A stretch of 64,000 nucleotides of DNA from Chloroflexota bacterium (GCA_029561345.1 JAKQJC010000001.1:186001-250000), one strand, 5' to 3'; positions 43,512-51,323 are shown, counted from the stretch's first letter. Notes: a model not told the origin generated them from the sequence alone. Numbers and translations: made by a program.

Positions 43512-43922
43512 ATGATCAAAAACAAATTCATTCGTGACCGGTCTGCAATGGAAACCCTGGAAGCGGTTGTCACTGTCCCGATTGTGGTGACACTGATGCT
43601 GGCGATTGTGAACCTGGGGATGCTGGTGTACGGCCAGCAGGCGGTTCAGGCAGCGGCCCGTCACGGAGCGCGCATGGGCAGCGTGGCGCAGGGCGGCAGC
43701 GGTGCGTCGTATGCGTTCAACTATGCAAGCCAGGCGATCAGTGATGCCGCCCTGGTGGAAAATCCGAGCGTCGCCATCTTATCGCCCGGCGGTCCTGCCG
43801 GCAGCATCCTGAGTGTTCGGGTTGAAGGCGAAATCCCCAACTTCATTGCTGGATTTGTGCCGGGACTGCCAAACCCGTTTGTCGTCAGTGCAGATGCGGT
43901 ATTCCGGCAGGAAGGGTGGTAG
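43512..43922 (+). CDS. tadE: TadE-like pseudopilin
   Basis: A 136-residue protein. An N-terminal TadE motif (FIRDRSAMETLEAVVTVPIVVTLMLAIVN) with Glu in the hydrophobic core is followed by a QQAVQAAARHGARMG helix and a beta-rich C-terminus. TadE is a processed minor pilin that starts or regulates the Flp pilus. Confidence 0.8.
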   Translation: MIKNKFIRDRSAMETLEAVVTVPIVVTLMLAIVNLGMLVYGQQAVQAAARHGARMGSVAQGGSGASYAFNYASQAISDAALVENPSVAILSPGGPAGSILSVRVEGEIPNFIAGFVPGLPNPFVVSADAVFRQEGW

Positions 43923-43926
43923 GCGT

Positions 43927-44367
43927 ATGAACAGGCTTGTTCGTGATAAGCGCGGCTACTCCATGACGTTTTGGGCGGTGTACATTGGGGCGGTAATCGT
44001 CCCTTTGATTGCCCTCTCAACCGGCCTGGGGCGTATTTTCTTTACTCGTGCGCAAATAGCGGCTGCGGCTGATGCGGCTGCGCTGGCTGCGGCGGTTGAA
44101 ATTGACCGCCAGCACTTTATGGACACCGGGGAAGTCATCCTGACTGACCAGGCTCCGGTATGGGCGCGGCAGATGGTCGCACAGAACTCCACCTGGCTGA
44201 CCAGCAAAGGGATTTATCCCTATGTTGCATCCATCGGCGTATCAGGCACCACTGTTGAAGTTACAGTTGGGGTCCACATCTCTCCCTGGATACTACCGGG
44301 AGGCGGCTCGCTGGTCGTTACGGTCAGTGAAACGGGGCGGGCTGAAGTGCGCAGCATACTTCAGTAA
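43927..44367 (+). CDS. tadG: TadG-like pilus protein
   Basis: A 146-residue protein. The N-terminal TadG/TadE-type TM helix (RGYSMTFWAVYIGAVIVPLIALSTGLG) precedes an Ala-rich coiled helix (RAQIAAAADAAALAAAVEID) and a beta-rich end. Short for TadG, missing the von Willebrand-like domain of larger members. It closes the Tad block before leader L4. Confidence 0.75.
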   Translation: MNRLVRDKRGYSMTFWAVYIGAVIVPLIALSTGLGRIFFTRAQIAAAADAAALAAAVEIDRQHFMDTGEVILTDQAPVWARQMVAQNSTWLTSKGIYPYVASIGVSGTTVEVTVGVHISPWILPGGGSLVVTVSETGRAEVRSILQ

Positions 44368-44405
44368 AGCTAAAGCTAAAAGCAAAGCAGGCCCCAATGC
44401 CCATG

Positions 44406-44540
44406 AGTTATGCTATAATTAAATCACAACCGAATAACCAATTAAGAAAACCAATTTGCCGCTGCGCGAAAGCAGGCGGCCCAACTAAGCCGGATAAAAA
44501 TACCTCTCAATAGGAGAGGTGTATTTATCCGGCTTTTTTC
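44406..44540 (+). promoter_or_regulatory. Leader L4: promoter, structured leader, terminator
   Basis: Extended -10 TGCTATAAT at 44411-44419, ACAACCGAATA at 44426, hairpin GCCGCTGC-GCGAAA-GCAGGCGGC at 44458-44480, CAACTAAG at 44482, and terminator AGCCGGATAAA...TTTATCCGGCT-TTTTT with inner ACCTCTC/GAGAGGT at 44488-44538. It is the same architecture as L2/L3 with different stems. Confidence 0.65.
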
Positions 44541-44578
44541 GCTTAAGGCGACTTAGGCAAAGAAAGGAGAAAAACTAA

Positions 44579-45181
44579 ATGCTCAATAAAGTTATGTTTG
44601 AAGGCATCGTGACAAGCACATGGAAATACGCTGGTGATCTATTCGCCCGGCTCGCTTGTTATCGCGATCCGGCAATCGAGGCCAAGCGGCTGAATGAAAC
44701 GCAGGACGCCCCTGATTACGTCAATGTGCGCTGGCCCAACGCAGCCCAGCAAATGGTAGAGTTCCCGCGTGGCACTCATCTGCGGGTTGAAGGATTTTTT
44801 CAATCCCGCGAGTACACCGAAACACTGGCTGAATTTATGCGCAAGGCCAGCAAGAGCGGCGCAACCGGTGTGGAGCTTACCGGTCCCGAAGCCCGGCAGA
44901 TCACCTGCGGGCGCAACACGGTGGAAATCGTTGCCCGTGAACACATCATTCTCAACATACCGCAGCCTCAACCTGTCCGCCCGCAGCCGGCGGTACGCAA
45001 GCCGGTGCTGGCCGCGAAGCCGGCTCCCGCTGTGAAACCAGCCCCGGCAGAAGCCACAGTGAAAGCTGATACCGCTGCACCGGTTGAAGCCGGGCAGACC
45101 AAACCTGAAAAAACGACCCGCAAGCCAAAAGCGGCTCCTGCGGTTGAAACCCAAACCATCTCAACTGCGCCGGTCCTTTAG
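44579..45181 (+). CDS. SSB-like OB-fold protein
   Basis: A 200-residue protein. The first 125 residues resemble the SSB/PriB OB fold: MLNKVMFEGIVTSTWKY, GDLFARLACYRDP, NVRWPN and LRVEGFFQSREYTETLAEF. The C-terminal 75 residues are a Pro/Ala/Lys/Val-rich tail, lacking the usual DDDIPF end. It is a second, divergent SSB relative besides the canonical one at 48928 and may bind transferred single strands. Confidence 0.6.
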   Translation: MLNKVMFEGIVTSTWKYAGDLFARLACYRDPAIEAKRLNETQDAPDYVNVRWPNAAQQMVEFPRGTHLRVEGFFQSREYTETLAEFMRKASKSGATGVELTGPEARQITCGRNTVEIVAREHIILNIPQPQPVRPQPAVRKPVLAAKPAPAVKPAPAEATVKADTAAPVEAGQTKPEKTTRKPKAAPAVETQTISTAPVL

Positions 45182-45189
45182 CCGGCAGT

Positions 45190-45355
45190 CCGGTAATTTA
45201 CAAACGAATACCGACCAGTAGAAATGCCGGGAAACCGGCGCATAACACAAGATAAGCCGCTCGGAGCGTAAGCTCCGGGTTACACGGAGAAGCGACAGGA
45301 GGAATGCACTCGCCCTTTCGGGGGAGAGTGTACCTGGCTTCTCCGTTTTTTTATT
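45190..45355 (+). promoter_or_regulatory. Leader L5: structured leader with terminator
   Basis: ACAAACGAATA at 45200, GCCGG-GAAA-CCGGC at 45226, ACAAGATAAG near 45246, CGGAGC-GTAA-GCTCCG at 45262-45277, and terminator GGAGAAGC...GCTTCTCC-GTTTTTTT at 45286-45352. It follows the L4 gene, has no clear -10, and starts the gene-free region. It is the most divergent family member. Confidence 0.5.
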
Positions 45356-45525
45356 GGCTTAATCGCACCTTTACAAACAACCCCAGTCGTATCACGACCC
45401 TTGACGCAAAACAGTCCGGGGCGGTGGCCGTCGTTTCTAACCACGAAACGGGTCGAGAGAAGCGCTGATAAGTAGTGGCGGCTGACCAGGTTCATATTGA
45501 TAAAGGAGAAACAAAAATACAAGTC

Positions 45526-45740
45526 GCCGGCCTTGCAGACGCATACAGAGCGTTCCTGCAAGGCCGGCAAAACAATCGTCCCAAAGGAAAAAGCAGGTTC
45601 GACTCCTGCGGGGACAAGTATATCTGCCCTGAATCCCGATGCTTTGTCAGACCTGATCTGAATTGCGCTGGAGTTTGGCAGATAGATTTAGCTTGCGCCT
45701 GATTTCTGCAAAGGAACCGGGCAAATTTAGAAACCAATCT
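45526..45740 (+). ncRNA. tRNA-like element T3
   Basis: A perfect 13-bp hairpin GCCGGCCTTGCAG/CTGCAAGGCCGGC (45526-45568), then GTCCC (45578) pairing with GGGAC (45611), enclosing a T-arm GCAGG-TTCGACT-CCTGC (45593-45609). ATCTGCCCTGAATC (45622-45635) is identical to T2 and its ATCTGCC pairs with GGCAGAT at 45677. The element ends with TTCTGCAAAG and AGAAACCAATC near 45740. Confidence 0.5.
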
Positions 45741-46100
45741 TCAATGTTCTCTCGTGAGCATAGCTCGACGCGAGGGTGAGGAATGAGAGCAGCGCCGACA
45801 AGAAAAAAGGCTGCCAAATGAGAACGGGTTGCAGCTACCCGTCAAAAAGCTGCTGACTGTTTGCAGCGGATCACCGGAGATGAGGAAGCTCATCGCCGCC
45901 CCGTCTGGCAGTCAATAACCGATTTCACGCAAAACACCGAGTGAGATCGAGGAGGCAGTCGGCAGATGCGCGGGCGTCTGTATGAGCAACGACTTCCTGC
46001 ATAAACGGGTTTGCATCTTCCCGACAAAAAGATGCTCGCTGATCGAACCGGGACGCTTAGTCGTCCTCCCGCCTGGTGCGGGTGAGGTAGGCCGCTGGCC

Positions 46101-46127
46101 CGTCGTACCAAGAACAGAAAACCGACG
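46101..46127 (+). ncRNA. Hairpin R1, constant purine loop
   Basis: CGTCG/CGACG stem around TACCAAGAACAGAAAAC. Stem bases differ from R3 and R4, but the loop is kept. Confidence 0.5.
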
Positions 46128-46191
46128 TTGTATCGAACCGGGACGCTTAGTCGTCCTCCCGCCTGGTGCGGGTGAGGTAGGCCGTTGGCCT

Positions 46192-46216
46192 GTCGTACCG
46201 AGAGCAGAAAACCGAC
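46192..46216 (+). ncRNA. Hairpin R2, constant purine loop
   Basis: GTCG/CGAC stem around TACCGAGAGCAGAAAAC. It is the copy of R1 in the second tandem unit. Confidence 0.45.
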
Positions 46217-46311
46217 CAATAGTATCCCCTTCCCCGGTGGTGGTTAACCGGGCGCAGCACTCAGCGTAAAGGGTGCTACCTGCCAGTGCAAGGAGTGAAC
46301 TGGATGAGGTC

Positions 46312-46339
46312 TGGCCGTACCAAGATCAGAAAACGGCCA
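46312..46339 (+). ncRNA. Hairpin R3, constant purine loop
   Basis: TGGCCGT/ACGGCCA stem around ACCAAGATCAGAAA. All seven pairs are Watson-Crick and several differ from R4. Confidence 0.55.
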
Positions 46340-46487
46340 TCGGGTACACGAACTTTCGTGTCACCCTCACCCCTGGGCTAAACCCCCAGGGCGGCGCTGA
46401 ACTGTACACCAAAGTACGGGATCAGCAGAGCGGTGCCATCAAAGATGCCGCATCCCCGTATCCGTGCGGACCAACGGATTGAGGTTT

Positions 46488-46513
46488 GGCAGTACCAAGA
46501 AAAGAAAACTGCC
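46488..46513 (+). ncRNA. Hairpin R4, constant purine loop
   Basis: GGCAGT/ACTGCC stem around ACCAAGAAAAGAAA, ending 27 bases before the next gene's ATG. It differs from R3 by compensatory stem changes. Confidence 0.55.
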
Positions 46514-46539
46514 TCAAAAAATCAGGAGGAAGGAGAAGA

Positions 46540-46731
46540 ATGAAAAGAATAATTGCATTTACAAAAAAATATTGGTTCCCGATGGCCGTATTTCTTCTCT
46601 CATCTGCCATCACACTCTACCAAGTGTCATGGTGCCGGGGCAATTACGGCATGTCCTATGGTTACGGCGTTACGTTCAGCGTCTTGACCATCGTATTCAC
46701 CTGGGCAGCGTTGCCCTACAAGGAGAAATAA
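46540..46731 (+). CDS. Small membrane protein
   Basis: A 63-residue protein with two TM helices (about 12-30 and 41-58). ATG 46540 after GGAAGGAG. A leader with hairpin R4 sits upstream. No family recognised. Confidence 0.6.
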   Translation: MKRIIAFTKKYWFPMAVFLLSSAITLYQVSWCRGNYGMSYGYGVTFSVLTIVFTWAALPYKEK

Positions 46732-46740
46732 GGAGAAATA

Positions 46741-47253
46741 ATGAAAGCCAAAATGTACTTCATTTTTGTAGCGGCTATGGTCGCCGCCTACGGATTTTTG
46801 CTGGGCCTGAGCATCTACTCAACCCGCCAGGCCGAGGTCGCCTTGATCGTAGGCGCATCGGCAGTCTGCCTGCTGGCCTACGAGCGGGCAAAAAATGTAA
46901 AAATGTTCCGAGAATCCCTGGTAAAGTCCGCATTTCGGATTGCACATAATCACAATCACGCTCCCACATCAAAATGGGTTGCGTTGAGAAAACTGTTTAT
47001 CCAGGAAAAACGTGACCACTCCCTCCCCGACTCCCCTATTGTGGGCTGGAAACGGGGTGAATTGGCCGAGTTTCTTATGGCTAAAAACTCGGCAGAAATT
47101 AGCGAAGAATGGGGAGATGTGGGCTATTACCTGGCCCAATCGTTCTCTCTGTTCTGGGCGTTTTACGCCCTGGTTACGCCTCCCACCGTCCTCCGTGCGG
47201 CTGTTGAGAAGTTCGACACCCGCGCCTGGGCCGGCGCTATGAAAAAAATCTAA
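46741..47253 (+). CDS. Membrane protein with MazG-like C-terminal region
   Basis: A 170-residue protein with two TM helices at about 6-25 and 30-46. The C-terminal part has GELAEFLMAKNSAEISEEWGDVGYYLAQS, which recalls the MazG nucleotide pyrophosphohydrolase helix pattern (E-x-x-E ... E-x-x-D). If so, it is membrane-tethered, which is unusual. Assignment is tentative. Confidence 0.5.
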   Translation: MKAKMYFIFVAAMVAAYGFLLGLSIYSTRQAEVALIVGASAVCLLAYERAKNVKMFRESLVKSAFRIAHNHNHAPTSKWVALRKLFIQEKRDHSLPDSPIVGWKRGELAEFLMAKNSAEISEEWGDVGYYLAQSFSLFWAFYALVTPPTVLRAAVEKFDTRAWAGAMKKI

Positions 47254-47258
47254 AATCA

Positions 47259-47484
47259 TCCTCACCACTTGTTTGCCTGGCACATGCGGCCAGTAATCAA
47301 GTGGTGGGGAACAAACTTGCCGGCAGCGCAAGGCGCACACGCAGTTCAAGCCTGCGGCCTGCACATAAGAGACCATGCGAAAACAAGTCCCATTGATGCT
47401 TTTCAGCACAAGCGGATCGTTTAGCGTGGTCTTTTTTATTTAGTTGGCTGCCCTGCAAAAGCGGGGCCAATGTAGAAACCAATT
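47259..47484 (+). ncRNA. tRNA-like leader T4
   Basis: CCACTTG (47265) pairs with CAAGTGG (47298). A 46-nt tRNA-like core follows at 47318-47363: TGCCGGC/GCCTGCA acceptor (one mismatch), mini-arm GCGC-AAG-GCGC, T-arm CGCAG-TTCAAGC-CTGCG. Then a terminator GACCATGC...GCGTGGTC-TTTTTT (47371-47437), a hairpin TTGGC-GCCCTGC-AAAA-GCGGGGCCAA, and GTAGAAACCAATT at 47472-47484. Confidence 0.6.
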
Positions 47485-47525
47485 TCAAAATTCACAACAA
47501 GGAGAAGGAAAGGAGGATAAAGAAA

Positions 47526-47648
47526 ATGGCAACCATCCTGGGGATCGGGATTGGTGCAACGGTGTTGGCATACAACGCCGTTCTGCTTGTCCATGCCATG
47601 CGTAACCGCTGGCTGGATAAACGGCTTCGGCAGTACGTTGGACGGTAA
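47526..47648 (+). CDS. 40-residue membrane peptide
   Basis: ATG 47526 after AAAGGAGG and TAA at 47646-47648. One TM helix (about 4-22) followed by a basic RNRWLDKRLRQ end. It is too short for usual cut-offs, but the ribosome site and close fit before the next gene support it. Confidence 0.6.
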   Translation: MATILGIGIGATVLAYNAVLLVHAMRNRWLDKRLRQYVGR

Positions 47649-47650
47649 TC

Positions 47651-48796
47651 ATGCCGACCACCACAACTGCCGAACAACAGGCCGAGCGCACAGAACGCGC
47701 CCAGGCCGCATTGCAAAGTAATTCATTTTGCATCGTCAACAAAGCCCCTGGCCTGTGGCTGGTGCAGAACGGCGACAAGCAGCCCTACGATGTTCGCAAG
47801 GACACCGCAGGCCGCTGGTCGTGTACCTGCCCGGACTACTTGAATCACCGGGGCCTGCGGTGCAAGCATATCGAGGCCATCCGGTTAACGGTGGCCGAAC
47901 AACCAAATCAAAAGAAGGAGGCAAATGTAAGCATGGACAACAATGGCAATGATTCAACATGTGGTGGGTGGGTGAAACTTTATCACCCCGCCGGCGGGGG
48001 CGTCCAGGTGACGCTCCCTGTTCCCCCGACGTATCTCGCGCCTTCCCAGGCGCAAGCTATGTTCGCCAATGTCTCGGCCTTGATTGAGGCCGGGTTCATG
48101 GTGAACCTGCCGGGTTTGGAAGAAGGGGAAACACGCGAAACCGTGACACACATCGTCCGCCGGCGCAAAGCCGAGGACGGCGGCGGCAGCACGCCAGTCA
48201 TGGACATTTACGCAGGCGGCAACTTCCGCGTCCTTTCGGTTTACTTGGATGCGGACAAGGAGGACGAAACCAAACAATTCGTTGAATTGTTTGGTACTGT
48301 CAATTCCTTCCCGCTGTTTCGCGGAAATGCACCCATTGAGCGCGGCAAGGACGCCGAGAACGACCGGGAGTTTGTGGTCCCGGTGTCTGATCGCGGGGTC
48401 CAGATCGTTTACAAGGCGAACCCGAAATACTCGCAGGAAGAAGCTGACCGCATGAAGGCCGAAAACAAAACGTACAAAGTGCCCAAGCGGGTCTTTGTGC
48501 GCTTTGAACGTGGCGCTAATGGCAACGGCCATACGGCTACCCCCAACGGCCACACCCCGGCGGCTGCCACCACAAACCAGGCCCCTGCGCAGGCCCCTGC
48601 AATGACGGCTGATCAAGCCCTGGCATCCCTGGGGTTCCCCCCCGACAAGTACGGGGATGGCACCCAGCTTGGTGAAGGTGGCGATGAAAAAGCCGCTGCC
48701 GAGCGTAAGGCTTTCAACCGTCATGTGGAGGCCGAGGGCAAGGTGCCGGCCAGCAAACAAGCTTTGCGGGATTGGGTTTCGGCCCACCCTGCGTAA
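47651..48796 (+). CDS. SWIM zinc-finger protein with possible second internal start
   Basis: A 381-residue protein. Residues about 25-80 form a SWIM zinc finger (CTCPDYLNHRGLRCKH: CxC...CxH). The remainder (95-381) is a beta-rich domain plus an Ala/Pro linker and an acidic end. An AGGAGG site at 47916-47921 precedes an in-frame ATG at 47933, so the C-terminal 287 residues may also be made alone. SWIM domains bind DNA or proteins in recombination complexes. Confidence 0.65.
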   Translation: MPTTTTAEQQAERTERAQAALQSNSFCIVNKAPGLWLVQNGDKQPYDVRKDTAGRWSCTCPDYLNHRGLRCKHIEAIRLTVAEQPNQKKEANVSMDNNGNDSTCGGWVKLYHPAGGGVQVTLPVPPTYLAPSQAQAMFANVSALIEAGFMVNLPGLEEGETRETVTHIVRRRKAEDGGGSTPVMDIYAGGNFRVLSVYLDADKEDETKQFVELFGTVNSFPLFRGNAPIERGKDAENDREFVVPVSDRGVQIVYKANPKYSQEEADRMKAENKTYKVPKRVFVRFERGANGNGHTATPNGHTPAAATTNQAPAQAPAMTADQALASLGFPPDKYGDGTQLGEGGDEKAAAERKAFNRHVEAEGKVPASKQALRDWVSAHPA

Positions 48797-48833
48797 CGTA
48801 AATTGATGATCCGCTTTTAGGCGTTTTTTATCT

Positions 48834-48864
48834 CCAGGCCAAAGAGGAATACTCTGCGGCCTGG
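48834..48864 (+). other. Hairpin before ssb
   Basis: CCAGGCC/GGCCTGG stem with inner AGAG/CTCT, preceded by a T-rich run (48823). It may end or attenuate transcription before ssb. Confidence 0.5.
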
Positions 48865-48927
48865 AAAACATAATCGCTGAAATGCGGCGCAAATCCGAGT
48901 CCAAGTTCACAAAAAAGGAGAAAATAA

Positions 48928-49362
48928 ATGTTCCAGAAAGTCCAAATTATCGGTCATCTTGGTCGCGATCCCGAAGCACGCTTTACTGGCTCCGGCCAGC
49001 AAGTCTGCAACTTTTCCGTTGCCACCACCCGCACCTATCCGGGTGCGGACGGCGCGCAGAAAAAGGAAACCACCTGGTTCAAGGTGGTCGCCTGGGGCAA
49101 GTTGGCCGAAATCTGCAACCAGTACCTGCACAAAGGCAGCAAGGTGCTGGTCGAGGGCCGGCTGGTGGTCGATCCCACCACCGGGGGTCCAAAAATCTTC
49201 AAGCGCCAGGATGGCAGCGCCGGTGCGTCATTTGAACTGACCGCCCTGGAAGTCAAGTTTCTTGACAGCAAGGGTGATCGCAATGACGCTGATGATGGCG
49301 CTCCCGCCGAACAGAACGGACACGCCCCCGCCGTCACCGACGACGAGGACATCCCCTTCTAG
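48928..49362 (+). CDS. ssb: Single-stranded DNA-binding protein
   Basis: A 144-residue protein. It has the canonical SSB OB fold (MFQKVQIIGHLGRDPEARFT, FSVATTR, ETTWFKVVAWGKLAEICNQYL, GSKVLVEGRL) and the acidic DDEDIPF tail that recruits partner enzymes. It protects single strands during replication or transfer. The tail is intact, unlike the SSB-like protein at 44579. Confidence 0.93.
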   Translation: MFQKVQIIGHLGRDPEARFTGSGQQVCNFSVATTRTYPGADGAQKKETTWFKVVAWGKLAEICNQYLHKGSKVLVEGRLVVDPTTGGPKIFKRQDGSAGASFELTALEVKFLDSKGDRNDADDGAPAEQNGHAPAVTDDEDIPF

Positions 49363-49390
49363 GCCGGACTAGGCCAAACCGAACTCTCAT

Positions 49391-49432
49391 CCCCCGCAGG
49401 CAGCTTACGCTCCACCTGCGGGGGTGCTTTTA
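49391..49432 (+). terminator. Terminator-like hairpin after ssb
   Basis: CCCCCGCAGG/CCTGCGGGGG perfect 10-bp stem with a 14-base loop, then TGCTTTTA, followed directly by the next ribosome site. Likely partial termination. Confidence 0.65.
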
Positions 49433-49445
49433 GAAGGAGGAAACA

Positions 49446-49955
49446 ATGGGAAACAACGGCTTTTACTTTCTCGATCCCCGGCTAACCGCCGAGGATTACG
49501 AAAGAATGGCCGCCGAAACCGGCACCCGAAATTCGGAAATGCTGGATCGGAATGGCGGCGACCTGGACGATTGCTTTGTTTCGGCGGCGTGTCACGACCT
49601 GACCATTCAGGTCTATCACATGCTGGCGGCACTGGTCCGCGCCGGCGGCAAGCACCCGTTCACGGTGCTGAAAACGCTGGCAGGCGAAACAGTCAAAGCC
49701 AAAGTCGTGCATACCCGCTACGGGCTGGCCTGGATGCTCCTGGATGACCAGGACCAGTGCGCCGGCTTTGCCCCGTACAAGCCCGCTCGCGCCGCAACCC
49801 TGGCGAAGCGGGGCTACATGGAAGTCGAAGAAGAAATCCCTGCTGCTGTGCGAATCATTGCCAATGGCATGGGAACGGCGGGACTGGTCGGGGCATACCC
49901 CGCGTATGTCCCCGATACTCGTGAATCACGAAAAGAAGGAGGAAACAATGACTGA
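49446..49955 (+). CDS. Hypothetical soluble protein
   Basis: A 169-residue soluble protein with no recognised domain. It has the AAGGAGGAAACAATG start cassette shared by many genes downstream. Overlap with the following gene's start indicates coupling. Confidence 0.6.
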   Translation: MGNNGFYFLDPRLTAEDYERMAAETGTRNSEMLDRNGGDLDDCFVSAACHDLTIQVYHMLAALVRAGGKHPFTVLKTLAGETVKAKVVHTRYGLAWMLLDDQDQCAGFAPYKPARAATLAKRGYMEVEEEIPAAVRIIANGMGTAGLVGAYPAYVPDTRESRKEGGNND

Positions 49956-50343
49956 TCGAGGGCGGTTTATCAGCAGCAAGCTGGTCTATCGCGGAAAAAG
50001 CCAAATAACACAAGCCTTTGGTATCCCGCTGAAAAGCGGGTTTTATGGTCCAGATGACACTCTGGAAATCCAGCCCTGTGACAAAGAGGGCAAGCGGCTC
50101 ACCGGGCCGGCAATGCAAGTGAAGGCCGCAAGCATTGGCGATCCGATTGCCGATGCACCTGCGGATTGGTTGGATTGGCCGATCTGCGACGAATGCGGGG
50201 CACCAATCGATCCAGATGAAATTCACTGGGTCCATGAAGAAAAATGCACCCAGAAATTACTTGGGGTTTGCTTTTGCGACCTCAAGTACCATCCGGGCTG
50301 CTGCCCGAATTGCAAGGATGCTGACAACGAGGTGGAATCATGA
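49948..50343 (+). CDS. Zinc-binding protein
   Basis: A 131-residue protein. N-terminal beta-rich part (about 1-65), then a C-terminal zinc region with CDECGAP near 79, CTQ near 98, CFC near 105 and CCPNCKD near 118. Unknown role; possibly a DNA or protein adaptor. ATG 49948 follows AAGGAGGAAACA. Its TGA overlaps the ArdC gene start (ATGA). Confidence 0.6.
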   Translation: MTDRGRFISSKLVYRGKSQITQAFGIPLKSGFYGPDDTLEIQPCDKEGKRLTGPAMQVKAASIGDPIADAPADWLDWPICDECGAPIDPDEIHWVHEEKCTQKLLGVCFCDLKYHPGCCPNCKDADNEVES

Positions 50344-51323
50344 CCGCAATGGCCGCTACAACCATGACCCAGCCCAAACAGGGCTGGAAGTCTCGCTCAA
50401 ACGAGGACTGGCAGCAGGCCGCCGAGGAAAAGCGCAATGCGCTGATGCAGTCCATCACCGATGCGATTGCGGCACTGGCGGCTGAAACCGATGAAGTGCG
50501 GGCAGGGGAAACCCTGGCCCGGTACTTCAAAACGGTCAGCCAGTTTCACCGGTACAGCCTGCACAATCAGATTCTGATCTGGCTCCAAAAGCCGGATGCT
50601 ACCCTGGTTGCCGGCTACCGAACCTGGCAGCAAAAATTCAATCGGTATGTAAAGAAGGGAGAAAAGGGTATCGCTATCCTGGCCCCCCGGACTTTCAAGC
50701 CGAAAGAAGAAACTGGAACCGCTGATGAACCCCGCAAGGGACAGCCGGGCGAGGACGGAACCGTTCTGCTCAGCACCCTTGCCTGTGGCGAAGGCGAACA
50801 GACTGCTCCTCGCCGGCGCATCTACTTTACAACGGTGTATGTTTTTGACGTGTCCCAAACCGAGGGTGATCCTTTACCGGATGAACCCGAATGGCGGGAA
50901 CGCGCCAAAGACCTTGACTTTGAACAGCGCCTGATGGCGTTTGCCCAAAGCCGGGGTATCACCGTTGAAATCGTAGATGACATGGATGGAGCGGAAGGCC
51001 GCTCATTCGGCGGGAAGATACAACTTCTGCCACAATCGGGAAGCCATACATTCGTGCATGAACTTGCGCACGAACTGTATGAGCACTGTAAAGCAGATGT
51101 CCGGGAGCAAACCACCCGGCAGCAGCGGGAGATCGAAGCGGATGCGGCAGCGCATGTCGTCTGCCAGCATTTCGGTATCCCCTCTGCCAGCGCCAATTAC
51201 CTGGCGCTCTGGCAGGCCGGGAAAGAGGACATCCTGGGCTGCATGGAGCGGGTCCGGCAGGTGGCTATCGAATTGATCGAGGCCGTCGAAGGTGCGCACC
51301 AGCAAGAGGAGGTGCCGGCGTGA
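50340..51323 (+). CDS. ArdC-like antirestriction protein
   Basis: A 327-residue protein. The ArdC N-terminal ssDNA-binding domain (residues about 55-175) has FHRYSLHNQILIWLQ, VAGYRTWQQKF-RYVKKGEKGIAIL. The C-terminal zincin-like part has FVHELAHELYEH (HExxH near 241) and downstream E for zinc. ArdC-type proteins protect incoming plasmid single strands from host restriction enzymes. Typical for early-transferred plasmid genes. ATGA overlap with the upstream gene. Confidence 0.82.
   Translation: MTAMAATTMTQPKQGWKSRSNEDWQQAAEEKRNALMQSITDAIAALAAETDEVRAGETLARYFKTVSQFHRYSLHNQILIWLQKPDATLVAGYRTWQQKFNRYVKKGEKGIAILAPRTFKPKEETGTADEPRKGQPGEDGTVLLSTLACGEGEQTAPRRRIYFTTVYVFDVSQTEGDPLPDEPEWRERAKDLDFEQRLMAFAQSRGITVEIVDDMDGAEGRSFGGKIQLLPQSGSHTFVHELAHELYEHCKADVREQTTRQQREIEADAAAHVVCQHFGIPSASANYLALWQAGKEDILGCMERVRQVAIELIEAVEGAHQQEEVPA

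Larger units (their letters stand above)
46042..46221 (+). repeat. Two 90-bp tandem repeats
   Basis: Units at 46042-46131 and 46132-46221 are nearly identical; differences are a few substitutions. Each carries GGACG/CGTCC and CCCGC/GCGGG stems and one R-type hairpin. Not a CRISPR: there are only two contiguous units with no spacers. Confidence 0.8.
45182..46539 (+). other. 1.36-kb gene-free structured region
   Basis: No credible gene: the frames at 45982-46269 and 46273-46482 consist of repeats and lack ribosome sites. Contents in order are leader L5, tRNA-like element T3, a stretch with many hairpins (45740-46030), two 90-bp tandem repeats (46042-46221) and four covarying hairpins R1-R4 (46101-46513). 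It ends just before a normal ribosome site at 46525. Reads as one or more long structured non-coding RNAs. Confidence 0.55.

Noticed and set aside
46042..46221. CRISPR-like repeats
   Set aside because: Only two contiguous 90-bp units, no unique spacers and no cas genes nearby.
45982..46482. Two plus-strand reading frames in the structured region
   Set aside because: They lie in tandem repeats, have no ribosome site and repetitive, arginine- and proline-rich translations that follow the DNA repeats.
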